Source: a candidate division BRC1 bacterium ADurb.Bin183
Lineage (GTDB): Bacteria > Sumerlaeota > Sumerlaeia > MWCT01
Assembly: GCA_002070185.1 (NCBI GenBank)
Contig: MWCT01000011.1
Location: 1 to 64,000 of the forward strand
Direction of reading: 5' to 3'
DNA length: 64,000 nucleotides
Each line of letters opens with the position of its first letter. The stretch's first letter is position 1. The position numbers and the translations under genes are program-made. Shown in pieces: positions 9,309 through 18,253 of this stretch. Below the pieces are notes generated by a model. It was not told where the DNA came from. It searched no databases and saw only the letters and a list, made by a program, of their open reading frames with translations.

Positions 9309-10145
9309 TTAATATAAAACGGCGGATAGATACCCTACGACATAATCCGATTTGTATCCGACGACGTCGGCGGAATTGGTCTGGTGCAAGAGGGCGATTT
9401 TCTTTGCGCCAAGGGCGCGGGAAAGCAGCATGGTTGCCATGACCGAAGCGGGTCCGCACGCCATCATCTCATTGCGGCGTATCATTCGTTCGAATTCCCG
9501 TTCATCGAATTTTAAAAGCGTCTCGGCAAAGGTGGAATCCGATGATGTGCATTCGGAATAGGATGAGCCGTGATAAAGGTCGGTGCTGCCCACGACCAAC
9601 GTTGAGTTGTAATCTTCGGCGGGCAGCGTCTTTCGTATGGCATCCGCGACCATCTGACAAGTTGCAAGGTCTTGGTCTCGAATCAAAATCGGGATGAGGA
9701 AAAAATCGCCTAATACCATCTGAAGAAACGGGATCTGCACTTCAAGGGAGTGTTCCAATTTTTCAGCGGCGGGGCTGAAGGTGAAAATCGGCGATGATGC
9801 CTGCAGCTTTGCGATGAGTTCGTGGTCAACAGGCGCAATGCCAAAAGGCGTTTCGTAACCCGAACCTGTGAATACGGATGCGCCGGGAAAAAAGACTCGA
9901 TGGCTGAGTGCAAAGACAATGACTCTTTTATATTTTTTGCCTATAAGAAGTTTATATCCATAAGCCGCTGTGCCGCCGGAATACTGGTATCCGGCGTGGG
10001 GGGAAATCAAGCCGATGGGATGAGCGGGAGAGACGGGCGGCTGGGCAGCCTCCAAATATTTTTGAATATCGCGCCGCAAAATATCGGGGTCTTCAGAATA
10101 AAAAGCGCCCGCAACCACCATGCTTCTCACTTTCGGCTGTTTCAT
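9309..10145 (-). CDS. MEMO family protein (AmmeMemoRadiSam system protein B)
   Basis: A 278-residue protein of the MEMO1 superfamily, related in fold to class III extradiol dioxygenases. Recognisable stretches are RSMVVAGAFYSEDPDILRR at the N-terminus, IGLISPHAGYQYSGGTAAYG (with the conserved metal-site His), a LEHSLEVQIPFLQ segment and a VVGSTDLYHG segment. In many bacteria this protein is encoded with an AMMECR1-domain protein and a radical SAM enzyme; neither partner is adjacent here. The ATG at 10145 has an AGAGGTG site. The biochemical role is not established. Confidence 0.88.
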   Translation of the reverse strand: MKQPKVRSMVVAGAFYSEDPDILRRDIQKYLEAAQPPVSPAHPIGLISPHAGYQYSGGTAAYGYKLLIGKKYKRVIVFALSHRVFFPGASVFTGSGYETPFGIAPVDHELIAKLQASSPIFTFSPAAEKLEHSLEVQIPFLQMVLGDFFLIPILIRDQDLATCQMVADAIRKTLPAEDYNSTLVVGSTDLYHGSSYSECTSSDSTFAETLLKFDEREFERMIRRNEMMACGPASVMATMLLSRALGAKKIALLHQTNSADVVGYKSDYVVGYLSAVLY

Positions 10146-10265
10146 ATTTTCACCTCTTTTGACTTTTAATTAACGATAGGTATGATTTAATAAATACCGG
10201 CGGCAAGTCAAAGGAAAAAGGCTTGCATCGGTATTGAATTAATGGGATGAGGCGTTTTTAATTTG

Positions 10266-11267
10266 ATGCAGAAAGAGGGTCTAAAAATCGCCGTCGGTTT
10301 TAAAATTGGGGCATTGGAGCTTCAAACCCGCACGCTTCCCGCTCCTCTTGCGGGATACACAGACCGTGTGTTTCGGGACATCGCCCGCTCTTTTGGATGC
10401 CACCTTGTTTTCACGGAGATGTTGAGCGCAGAGGGTTTGATTCGCAACAGCCGCCAGACGTGGAATCTGCTGGATGCGGAGGGAGAGGATTTCCCGCTTG
10501 GGGTTCAGATTTTCGGGCAAAATGAAAACTCTCTTGCCGAGGCGGCAAGACTTTGTGTGGATAAAGGCGCGGCGCTTGTGGATTTGAATCTGGGGTGTCC
10601 CGTTCGGAAAATAGTCCGCAATGGAGCGGGTTCGGGTCTGCTGGATGAGCCTAAAAAAGTGTTGAGCATTGTTCGGACGCTGCGCAAAGCCGTGCCGGTT
10701 GCCTTAACGATTAAGATGCGGACGGGGACATCACGCTATCCTAACGCCGCCAAAGAGCTTGCTCCTCTCATGGAAAAGGAGGGCGCGGATGCTGTTTGCA
10801 TCCATCCAAGGACGTTGGAACAATCCTTCGGCGGAAAGGCTGACTGGCGTTTAATCGGCGAAATAAAAAGCATTGTCGGGATTCCCGTCATTGGAAATGG
10901 CGATATTCTCAAGGGAGAAGACGCGCGAAGGATGCGGGAGGAAACGGGTTGCGACGGGGTCATGATAGGGCGTGCTTCAATTGGGAACCCTTGGATTTTT
11001 GAGCAGGCGCGCGCAGCTTTGGGCGAATTAAACGGGCGAACCGTTTGCCTTCCAAGTTTGCGCGACCGCATTGAACTTGCCCTTAGGCATATAGAAACTA
11101 TGGTTGAACGAAAAGGGGAAGCGCGCGGGATAAAAGAATTTCGCAAACATGCGATGTCCTACTTGCGATACAGTTCTTTCGCGCGTCAGAATCGAGCGGA
11201 TTTTTTTAAGTTGAATCGCCTGCAAGAGATAAAACAATTCTTGACAGGCATCGCAGTAAATTGCTGA
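10266..11267 (+). CDS. dus: tRNA-dihydrouridine synthase (DusB-like)
   Basis: An FMN-dependent enzyme of about 333 residues that reduces uridine to dihydrouridine in tRNA. The TIM-barrel start LPAPLAGYTDRVFRDIARS is typical, followed by FTEMLSAEGL, VQIFGQNENS, the active-site DLNLGCPVRKIVRNGAG (catalytic Cys), TIKMRTG, VCIHPRTLEQSF and the FMN phosphate-binding VIGNGDI and GVMIGRASIGNPWIF. A TTG lies one codon before the ATG used here. The gene is divergent from the MEMO gene. A DusB-type assignment is likely, but the DusA/B/C subfamily was not tested. Confidence 0.93.
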   Translation: MQKEGLKIAVGFKIGALELQTRTLPAPLAGYTDRVFRDIARSFGCHLVFTEMLSAEGLIRNSRQTWNLLDAEGEDFPLGVQIFGQNENSLAEAARLCVDKGAALVDLNLGCPVRKIVRNGAGSGLLDEPKKVLSIVRTLRKAVPVALTIKMRTGTSRYPNAAKELAPLMEKEGADAVCIHPRTLEQSFGGKADWRLIGEIKSIVGIPVIGNGDILKGEDARRMREETGCDGVMIGRASIGNPWIFEQARAALGELNGRTVCLPSLRDRIELALRHIETMVERKGEARGIKEFRKHAMSYLRYSSFARQNRADFFKLNRLQEIKQFLTGIAVNC

Positions 11268-11324
11268 ACTCTGGATTACATAATATAAAATACCGCCAAG
11301 AAATGGGATTCATTTTAATTTGAA

Positions 11325-11353
11325 TTGCGTAAGTCCTTGGCTTGCCATAATCT
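11325..11353 (+). promoter_or_regulatory. Candidate promoter of the chaperone-like cluster
   Basis: TTGCGT (11325-11330), a 17-base spacer and TAATCT (11348-11353) lie directly before the AAGGAG of the J-domain gene. No CIRCE-type inverted repeat or other obvious heat-shock operator is visible around it. Confidence 0.35.
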
Positions 11354-11382
11354 TTCATTAAAAAAGGAGCCCATGGTTTCTC

Positions 11383-12675
11383 ATGGCAACAGAGCGAAAT
11401 CCCTATGCTGTTTTAAATCTCCAAAAAGGCGCGCCGGATCAGGAGATAAAAAAAGCTTACTTCGAGATGGTCAAACGTTATGACCCTGAAAAACACACAG
11501 AGCAATTCATCATTATCCAAAACGCATACAAGCGTTTGCGAGATAATGAATCCAGAGCGCGGGAAGATATCTATATTTACAATCACTTAAAAGGGGAATT
11601 TACCTTATCACCAGAGGAGAAAGAAGCCCCCCCTTTGGATGAGCTGAAAAATGAAATTACCCAGCTTGAAGATGAGACGAAAAATAATCCAAACGATGCC
11701 GTCCTGCGGCAGAAATATATACTTTCTTTGATGAGGAGAAGTTATCACTCCATTAAAAAACGCCTTTGGGCGGAAGCCATCGAAGACTGGCAACGGGTTC
11801 TGGACAAAGATCCCACAAATAACCGAGCTAAAAATAATCTGATTTTTGCTTATATCACTCTGGGGTTTTCCTATGCCCAGCATGGGCTGCTTTCCGAAGC
11901 TATTGACCTTTGGGAAAAATCGCTTCGCATGAATCCAGACAATCTTCCTGTCATTCACAACCTTGCCATTGCCGCCGACAGGCTCCCCAATCCTCTTCTC
12001 GCCCAGAAATATTGGGGCGAAACTTTGAAACGGTGGAAGGCGATTCTGGACAAAGAACCCGATAACGAGTATATCAAATTCTGCATCATCGAGGTTCACA
12101 AACATATCGGGAGCAAGGCGCTTCAAAAGCCCGGCGAAGCAGTCAAGAAGACAACAGCGATTGAAGAATTTCGCGAGATTTTGAAGATTAATCCAAACGA
12201 TTTTGAGGCGCAGCACAAAATAGCCACAACTTTAATGGACGAGCAGAAATGGGATGAGGCAGTTCAGGAGCTTCAAAAGATTCATCAGTCTCGTCCCCAA
12301 GATGTGGATATTATGAATAATCTGGGATGGGCGCTTTTGAATTCGGGGCAGGTGGATAACGCCTTCACCATCTGGAAACGTTCGCTGGCAATAGACCCCA
12401 ATAATACGACCACAAAGGATAATCTGGTTCGCGCTCACCTATCGCTGGGCAAAAAACTAAGGGAAAGCGGTCTTTACACTCCTTCGCTTGTTCATTTCAA
12501 GGCTTTGTTGAAGTATCTCCCCAATAGTCCGGAAGTGCATTTTGAAATCGGTTCCACGTATTCCATGAAAGGGGATATTCAATCAGCATTCAAAGAGTTT
12601 TCAACAGTTCTTAACATTGACCCCAAAAATCAGCTTGCAAAAAAGGCTATCTCTGCGTTAAAGATGAGACGTTGA
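11383..12675 (+). CDS. Degenerate J-domain protein with TPR repeats
   Basis: A 430-residue soluble protein. Residues 1-70 look like a J-domain (NPYAVLNLQKGAPDQEIKKA, then FIIIQNAYKRLRDNESR). The invariant HPD tripeptide, which normally stimulates Hsp70 ATPase, is replaced by DPE (KRYDPEKH). Residues about 100-430 hold several TPR units (for example WAEAIEDWQRVLDKDPTNNR and LLSEAIDLWEKSLRMNPDN). It heads a set with GrpE-like and Hsp70-like genes 33 and 29 bases apart, so it likely serves as a scaffold or client adaptor for that Hsp70. The AAGGAG site is 13 bases from this ATG; an out-of-frame ATG at 11373 lies closer. Confidence 0.8.
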   Translation: MATERNPYAVLNLQKGAPDQEIKKAYFEMVKRYDPEKHTEQFIIIQNAYKRLRDNESRAREDIYIYNHLKGEFTLSPEEKEAPPLDELKNEITQLEDETKNNPNDAVLRQKYILSLMRRSYHSIKKRLWAEAIEDWQRVLDKDPTNNRAKNNLIFAYITLGFSYAQHGLLSEAIDLWEKSLRMNPDNLPVIHNLAIAADRLPNPLLAQKYWGETLKRWKAILDKEPDNEYIKFCIIEVHKHIGSKALQKPGEAVKKTTAIEEFREILKINPNDFEAQHKIATTLMDEQKWDEAVQELQKIHQSRPQDVDIMNNLGWALLNSGQVDNAFTIWKRSLAIDPNNTTTKDNLVRAHLSLGKKLRESGLYTPSLVHFKALLKYLPNSPEVHFEIGSTYSMKGDIQSAFKEFSTVLNIDPKNQLAKKAISALKMRR

Positions 12676-12708
12676 TTTTTATTAAGGGGTTTTACGGTTT
12701 AATAAATA

Positions 12709-13266
12709 ATGAAATCGCTGTTTGAAATAATGCTAAATAAATACTTCGTGATAGACGCGCCGAGGCTGGATGTTTATCAGGAGCCGCCAAAAACTGGCAA
12801 CAACTCCGAAACCTCTCAGCCGGACGACCTTGTGACGCAGATTAGTTCGATTATGGTTGAAAATGTGCGTCTCATGGACATCAAGAAGGAATTGGAAGAG
12901 CGCTCATCGAGTCCGGAGGTTCTTGAGGATTTTGTCAAAAGACAGTTGCCGCTGATTGACGGATTTGAACGTGTGTTAGGGCTTGCGCGGCAGTATCCGC
13001 CATCGGTTGAAATAGATAACTGGCTAAAAAGCGTGGAAACGATATATTACCGCATGCTTAAAATTTTTGAAAAATATGGATTAAAAACACTTGACACAAT
13101 CGGAAAGCCGGTTAATTTAGACTTTCATGATGTGGTTGAATATAGGCCTACAACAGAATATCCAAATGAAGTAGTAATTTGCGAACGGCAGAAGGGTTAT
13201 TTATTAAATGGAAAGTTGATAAGGGATGCGAAAGTTGTGGTGGCTTATAATCCATCTTCTGCATAA
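12709..13266 (+). CDS. grpE: GrpE-like nucleotide exchange factor
   Basis: A 185-residue protein. The C-terminal half matches the GrpE beta domain: FEKYGLKTLDTIGKPVNLDF, HDVVEYRPTTEYPNEVV, then GYLLNGKLIRDAKVVVAYNP. The N-terminal half is probably the dimerising helix but diverges strongly from canonical GrpE. GrpE exchanges ADP for ATP on Hsp70. It sits between the J/TPR gene and the Hsp70 gene, which supports the call. The start codon is uncertain; an in-frame ATG at 12730 is an alternative, and neither has a good ribosome binding site. Confidence 0.82.
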   Translation: MKSLFEIMLNKYFVIDAPRLDVYQEPPKTGNNSETSQPDDLVTQISSIMVENVRLMDIKKELEERSSSPEVLEDFVKRQLPLIDGFERVLGLARQYPPSVEIDNWLKSVETIYYRMLKIFEKYGLKTLDTIGKPVNLDFHDVVEYRPTTEYPNEVVICERQKGYLLNGKLIRDAKVVVAYNPSSA

Positions 13267-13295
13267 GTAATTAACCTGAAAGGAGTGTGGACATT

Positions 13296-15059
13296 ATGGG
13301 ACGTATACTCGGAATTGACTTGGGAACGACCAACTCCGTTATGTCTATCATGGAAAAAAATGGACCGGTGATTGTTCCCAACAGCCTCGGTGAACGCGTC
13401 ACACCATCCGTCGTGGGTTTCACAAAGTCCGGTGAAATACTTGTGGGAAAAAAGGCAAAGCGCGCCGCTATTATGAATGTGGGGCGCACGGTTTTTTCCA
13501 TCAAGCGGCACATGGGCACAAATTACCGCGTCAGAATCGAAGGCAAGGAATACACACCTCAGGAAATTTCAGCTATGATTCTCCAGAAGATGAAACAAGA
13601 TGCGGAAGACTTCTATGGGGAAGAGATTAATCAGGCGGTTATATGCTGTCCCGCTTATTTCACGGACGCCCAAAGGCAAGCGACAAAGGATGCGGGAGAA
13701 ATTGCGGGGCTAAAGGTGCGCCGCATCATAGACGAGCCTACATCCAGCGCCCTTGCTTACGGCATTGACAAATCCGCGGATCAGGTCATCCTTGTTTTCG
13801 ACTTCGGCGGCGGAACTTTTGACGTTTCCATCATCGAGGTTGTCTCAGGTGTTTTTCAGGTTCTTGCTATTCAGGGCAACACGCATCTGGGCGGCGACGA
13901 TTTTGATAAACGGATTGTGGAGTTCCTTGTTGAGGAATTCAAAAAATCGCATGGGGTTGACCTTTCAGAAGACCCCATAGCCATGCAGCGCCTGAAGGAA
14001 GCTGGGGAAGAAGCAAAAATCGAACTTTCTGAAGTGAAGGAATCCCACATCTTGGTTGAAGCCATCACGATGACAGAGAAAGGTCCGCTCTCGCTTGATT
14101 ACACGCTGACGCGGCAGAAACTGGAGTCGCTTGTCGAAAACCTCGTAGAGCAGACAAGGGCGCCTGTTCTGCAGGCTATTGAAGACGCCGCTCTTTCGCT
14201 TGATAAAATTGATACTATACTTTTGGTCGGCGGCACGACGCGAATGCCTGCGGTTCAGAGACTGGTCAAGGAGATTACGAAAAAAGAGCCGCGCCGCGAT
14301 ATTTCCCCTGATGAGGTTGTCTCTCTTGGCGGCGCTGTTCAGACGCTTGCATTAGCTCCTATCGAGGGCGATCTGGAAGACACCCTTGCCGCGCGCTACG
14401 GCAAAGAAAAACCGGTCATTATTCACATGACTCCTTTTTCGCTGGGCGTTGGTCTGGAACATGATCAGTTCAGCGTCATTATCGAAAGAAACTCCACATA
14501 CCCCACAGAAGCAAAAGATATTTTCACAACAACTCATGATTTTCAGGAAGCCATCTCTTTCCCGATTTATGAGGGCGAGGAGAATATCGCCTCCGAGAAC
14601 ACCTTCTTGGATCTGCTCAGGATCGAAGGCATCACTCCTGCGCCGCGCGGCGTGCCTCGAGTGGAGGTGACGTTTCGTCTAAATCCCGACCGTATTTTAG
14701 AGGCGCGGGCGGAGGATCTGGCGACGGGTGTGGAAAAGAAAATCACCATTGCCGCCACAGACGCCCGTCTTTCAGAATCGGAAAAACAAAGAATGGTCAA
14801 AGAGTCCAAAGACCGCGTATCAAGGTCTTTGCGGGAACGCATTCAGGAAAACAGGATCGAGGAATCGCAATCTGTCCTGTCGCGCTCTGAAGAGGTTCTG
14901 GCAAACTATGCGGGACACCCGATGGAATCAACGCTCCGCAAAAAAACCGAGGACCTTAGATCCTTAATGCAACAGGGCGGCGGAGATGATAGAAAGTTGG
15001 GCGAAACCATTGATGACGTTAATCGTCTCATCACAATTATCGAGACCGCTGCGGGTTAA
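13296..15059 (+). CDS. Hsp70-family chaperone (DnaK-like, short form)
   Basis: A 587-residue Hsp70. The ATPase domain has GIDLGTTNSVMSIMEK, the phosphate-2 motif VFDFGGGTFDVSI and the adenosine motif ILLVGGTTRMPAVQ. The substrate-binding domain follows (HMTPFSLGVGLE, GVPRVEVTFRLN, DGxL-like region) with a shortened helical lid. It lacks the long C-terminal tail of typical DnaK, so it is somewhat shorter than the 610-640 residue norm. The ATG at 13296 is preferred because AAGGAG lies ten bases upstream. It is linked with the GrpE-like and degenerate J/TPR genes, and transcription ends at a strong terminator. It may be a specialised Hsp70 rather than the housekeeping DnaK. Confidence 0.9.
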   Translation: MGRILGIDLGTTNSVMSIMEKNGPVIVPNSLGERVTPSVVGFTKSGEILVGKKAKRAAIMNVGRTVFSIKRHMGTNYRVRIEGKEYTPQEISAMILQKMKQDAEDFYGEEINQAVICCPAYFTDAQRQATKDAGEIAGLKVRRIIDEPTSSALAYGIDKSADQVILVFDFGGGTFDVSIIEVVSGVFQVLAIQGNTHLGGDDFDKRIVEFLVEEFKKSHGVDLSEDPIAMQRLKEAGEEAKIELSEVKESHILVEAITMTEKGPLSLDYTLTRQKLESLVENLVEQTRAPVLQAIEDAALSLDKIDTILLVGGTTRMPAVQRLVKEITKKEPRRDISPDEVVSLGGAVQTLALAPIEGDLEDTLAARYGKEKPVIIHMTPFSLGVGLEHDQFSVIIERNSTYPTEAKDIFTTTHDFQEAISFPIYEGEENIASENTFLDLLRIEGITPAPRGVPRVEVTFRLNPDRILEARAEDLATGVEKKITIAATDARLSESEKQRMVKESKDRVSRSLRERIQENRIEESQSVLSRSEEVLANYAGHPMESTLRKKTEDLRSLMQQGGGDDRKLGETIDDVNRLITIIETAAG

Positions 15060-15113
15060 AGGACTCCCCGGCAGAGCAACAGGTTAACCAAATGGACGTC
15101 TTTGGATAGCTTT

Positions 15114-15141
15114 CGGCCTGATAAATCAGGCCGTTTCTTTT
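15114..15141 (+). terminator. Intrinsic terminator after the Hsp70 gene
   Basis: A perfect 8-bp stem CGGCCTGA/TCAGGCCG with a four-base loop is followed by TTTCTTTT. It lies 55 bases after the Hsp70 stop codon and ends the J/GrpE/Hsp70 transcript before the zinc-ribbon/TPR gene. Confidence 0.88.
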
Positions 15142-15173
15142 GAAAAACAGCGCTTTTTGATTGTTTATAAATT

Positions 15174-16865
15174 ATGATTTGTCCCTATTGCCAAACAGTA
15201 AACCGCGATGATCGAGAGGTCTGTTATCAATGCAATAAAGACCTCAGCATGCTGCGGTTGATTACCAACAAAGCCAAACATCATTACAACCTTGCAATAG
15301 AGCATGCGGAGCGGAATCGGCTTTATGAGGCGCTGGCGGAGATTCAAAACAGCCTTGATCTGGATAAAAACAATGTTAACGCCCGTGTGCTTATGGGGAC
15401 AATTTATGCCAAACAAAAAAAGATGGACGAGGCGATTGAGCAATGGGAAATTGCCATGAGCATTGATCCCGCCGTCGCAAAGGCATATGGCTACATTCCC
15501 AAAGCGCGCAAAATGAAAGAGGCGATACCGGTATTTAATCTTTTCAGAATAATATCCGGCGTGCTTTTGGTTTGCGTGGTATTAATTGTATTTTTGTTAG
15601 TTCAGACCCTTCGCCCCAATCCTGCGGAGACTTTGCTTAATAAAGCCATCAATGACTATAACAGTTCTCGATATGGCGAAGCCCTTGATAAAATGGCTCA
15701 ATTCAAGTTGAGCTATCCAACCTCTCCCATGCTTTCCATGGCTCAGAAAATTACGGATTCCATAAACAAGGATATAGAAGACAGCAAAGTTGAGATTCTG
15801 AACCATATGTATATTGGCAGCTATTTCCGCGCGCTTGAGTCATGCCAAAAACTGGAAGGTTTCAATCCTGACAAGGGAACGCTGCAATTTTTAAGACATA
15901 TTCAGGACGAGGCGAAATTTTCCCTGCAAAAATCCATTGAACTGCAGCTGGCTGATTTGCTGAAAAGCGGCGGGGATTCTTCCACCGTGTATGCGCATAT
16001 CAATGATTACGCCCGGTTTTTCCCGAACGATAAAATCATCAATCACTTTCAGGAGCAGATGGCTGCTCTCAGAACGCGAGACGCTCAAACGATCCAGCGC
16101 GAGTTTGAGCAAGAGCTCGAAAGGATTGAATCAAGCGAAGACGCTTCCGCGGCGCTTGCCGCTCTTGATAAATTAAATAAGCGATACCCGGACATCGCGC
16201 TTAAATCAGATATCCAGCAACGGATGCGTTTTATTGAGGAAAATCATATAATTGCTTTGCTTGCCCGAATCGAACACGCATTGGAAAAAGGAGACTGGGC
16301 GGCAACCAGCGCCACACTTGCGCTCGTCTCCGCTCGCAAAGCGGAAAATTTCCCGGCAACAAAACGCCGTTTTGCGCACATTCGAGATGCGATACATCAA
16401 CGCCAAGTCGCCCTTCAGCAAGCGCAAATATCTGATTACCTCAAACAAATTGAATCGGCGTTTCAGAATGATGATACCGAGCAGATTGAAAAACTTCTGG
16501 CGCAAAAAAGCAAGTTCCATCTTTCGAGGGAGGAGCTTCAACATATTGATGAATTATCAAAACTCAATCAGATAAAAAGGGCTTATGCGGCATATGAAGA
16601 GTTTCAGGCAAAAGAGACTTTGGATAATTTATCCCGCCTTTCCGAGGATGAGGCGCAAAAGACTCTGGCATTAATTCCTATGCTCAAAGACGCTCTCCCC
16701 GAAGAGGGGATTATGAAGATTCAGGATAGGATTTTGTATTTTTCATGCGCCGCCCATTTAAAGATGGGAGATAAACAAAAAGCCCGCACAATTTTTCAAT
16801 CCATGCTTGGCGAATACCCGCATAGTCCTTATCTCCCTCTTGCGGCTCGGCTTTTTTCCGACTGA
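15174..16865 (+). CDS. Zinc-ribbon, TPR and single-TM membrane protein
   Basis: A 563-residue protein of unknown function. Residues 3-21 hold two CxxC knuckles (CPYCQTVNRDDREVCYQC), a zinc-ribbon signature. Residues about 33-110 contain TPR-like helices (LYEALAEIQNSLDLDKNNVN, KKMDEAIEQWEIAMSIDPA). One transmembrane helix follows (about 126-147, ISGVLLVCVVLIVFLLVQTL), and the rest is long, charged and helical with further weak TPR-like repeats. This predicts a cytoplasmic N-terminus and a large extracytoplasmic helical region. It follows the Hsp70 terminator, so it is probably transcribed separately. The function cannot be named. Confidence 0.8.
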   Translation: MICPYCQTVNRDDREVCYQCNKDLSMLRLITNKAKHHYNLAIEHAERNRLYEALAEIQNSLDLDKNNVNARVLMGTIYAKQKKMDEAIEQWEIAMSIDPAVAKAYGYIPKARKMKEAIPVFNLFRIISGVLLVCVVLIVFLLVQTLRPNPAETLLNKAINDYNSSRYGEALDKMAQFKLSYPTSPMLSMAQKITDSINKDIEDSKVEILNHMYIGSYFRALESCQKLEGFNPDKGTLQFLRHIQDEAKFSLQKSIELQLADLLKSGGDSSTVYAHINDYARFFPNDKIINHFQEQMAALRTRDAQTIQREFEQELERIESSEDASAALAALDKLNKRYPDIALKSDIQQRMRFIEENHIIALLARIEHALEKGDWAATSATLALVSARKAENFPATKRRFAHIRDAIHQRQVALQQAQISDYLKQIESAFQNDDTEQIEKLLAQKSKFHLSREELQHIDELSKLNQIKRAYAAYEEFQAKETLDNLSRLSEDEAQKTLALIPMLKDALPEEGIMKIQDRILYFSCAAHLKMGDKQKARTIFQSMLGEYPHSPYLPLAARLFSD

Positions 16866-17011
16866 GTTGTATCGGGTAATTCCGCGTTTTTAATAATTAT
16901 CGAAAAAATTTTGCTTGCATACAGATTATCACATGATTAAAGTCAATCTGATTGTTGGTAGAGAGCCATTAAAAATTCGTGCTTTCAATTTAGGCTTTGT
17001 CGGATACAAAG

Positions 17012-18244
17012 ATGAAAAAATATAGAATCCTTGTCATTGATGACGAAACGGATATACTCTCTCTGCTTGAAGGGGTGCTGGGAGAGGATTATGAAGTTAT
17101 CACGATGAGCAATCCGTTGAAGGCGCTTGAAAACCTTGACGAGATTGAGGCTGATATATTCATCGTTGATATCATGATGCCGGAGATGGGCGGCAGGGAT
17201 GTTGTCAAGCAGATTCGCCAGAATCCGCATTTCAAACAAAGCCTGGTCATTTTTCTTTCTGTCATTACGGATCGTCAGGTGATTATTGAAACTTTCCAAT
17301 GCGGAGGCGACCTCTATCTGAACAAGCCTTTTACACCGGGGCGTTTTTTGGACTCGATTCGTTCGCTTTTATCTCGGCGTGTGCTTCCTTTAAAAAAGAA
17401 AAAGTGGAATTTTTACGAACTGAAAGAATATCTTTCCAAACCCAAAGCGGAAAAACCCCAAATAGTCCCGCCTGCCGCGTCGCCGCCCAAACCAGCGCAC
17501 AAGGAAATTACAAAAGTTGTCACTCCCGTCCCTCCGCCAAAACCTCGCCCCGCCGCCGCGCCGATGCCGTTTTCGCATTCTGCGAAAACTCCATTTGAGG
17601 ATGATACGACGAAAGAATTGAAATTGGAGGAGAGCATTTCGCTTTCGGAAATGCCAACACCTCCCCCGGCAGATTCGCTCCCTGAAACAAAACCAATTAC
17701 GCAAGAGCGAAAAATTTGCACTCTGCCCCGCATCCTGCTTGCCGATGATGATCCGGAAATCATTGAGATTCTCACCATCTCTCTTGGGGATAAATATGAA
17801 TTGTTCTCGGTTTCAGACGGTTACGAAGCCGTGAGGCAGGCGGAGACAATTGAGCCGGATATTTTTGTGCTTGATGCCATGATGCCGCGAATCACCGGCT
17901 ATCAGGCTTGTCAGGTTTTGAAAAGGTCTGAGCATTTCGCCAATACGCCGATTATTATTATATCTGCAAAGGCATCTCCCAAAGATGTGGAATACATCAA
18001 GAAGCTCGGCGTCAAAGCATTCATCCCAAAGCCGTTCAACTATATGCAAATGGACAACGCAATATTGAAAATCACCAAAGACCCTTATTTCGAAATCAAA
18101 CCGAAGTTATACACTCGAGAGGAATTGCTCGAGATGAAGGATATGGAAGCCTTTCTGAAACAGGAAAAGGAAAAAAACAGACTCCATCGCGAAACCCGAA
18201 GCAAGATGCGCGACTTCATTCAGCAGCATGATAAACCGGTATAA
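17012..18244 (+). CDS. Protein with two response-regulator receiver domains
   Basis: A protein of about 410 residues. The first receiver domain (about 5-120) has the acidic pair in LVIDDETDILSLL, phospho-acceptor Asp in FIVDIMMPEMGG and the switch Lys in LNKPF. A Pro/Lys/Ser-rich linker (about 140-240) follows. The second receiver (about 240-360) has LLADDDPEIIEIL, FVLDAMMPRITGY and IPKPF. The C-terminal 50 residues are a charged helix with no DNA-binding or enzymatic output domain. It probably works by phosphorylation-dependent protein binding. No histidine kinase is adjacent. A TTG five codons upstream (16997) is an alternative start. Confidence 0.88.
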   Translation: MKKYRILVIDDETDILSLLEGVLGEDYEVITMSNPLKALENLDEIEADIFIVDIMMPEMGGRDVVKQIRQNPHFKQSLVIFLSVITDRQVIIETFQCGGDLYLNKPFTPGRFLDSIRSLLSRRVLPLKKKKWNFYELKEYLSKPKAEKPQIVPPAASPPKPAHKEITKVVTPVPPPKPRPAAAPMPFSHSAKTPFEDDTTKELKLEESISLSEMPTPPPADSLPETKPITQERKICTLPRILLADDDPEIIEILTISLGDKYELFSVSDGYEAVRQAETIEPDIFVLDAMMPRITGYQACQVLKRSEHFANTPIIIISAKASPKDVEYIKKLGVKAFIPKPFNYMQMDNAILKITKDPYFEIKPKLYTREELLEMKDMEAFLKQEKEKNRLHRETRSKMRDFIQQHDKPV

Positions 18245-18253
18245 TTTCTTTTG

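Noticed and set aside
9301..9309. Small AT-rich hairpin between the convergent DUF4432 and MEMO genes
   Set aside because: The GTTTTA/TAAAAC stem is too short and A+T-rich and lacks a flanking T-run strong enough to call a terminator.
11383..13266. CIRCE or other heat-shock operator upstream of the chaperone-like cluster
   Set aside because: No TTAGCACTC/GAGTGCTAA inverted repeat or sigma-32-type sequence found upstream of 11383.
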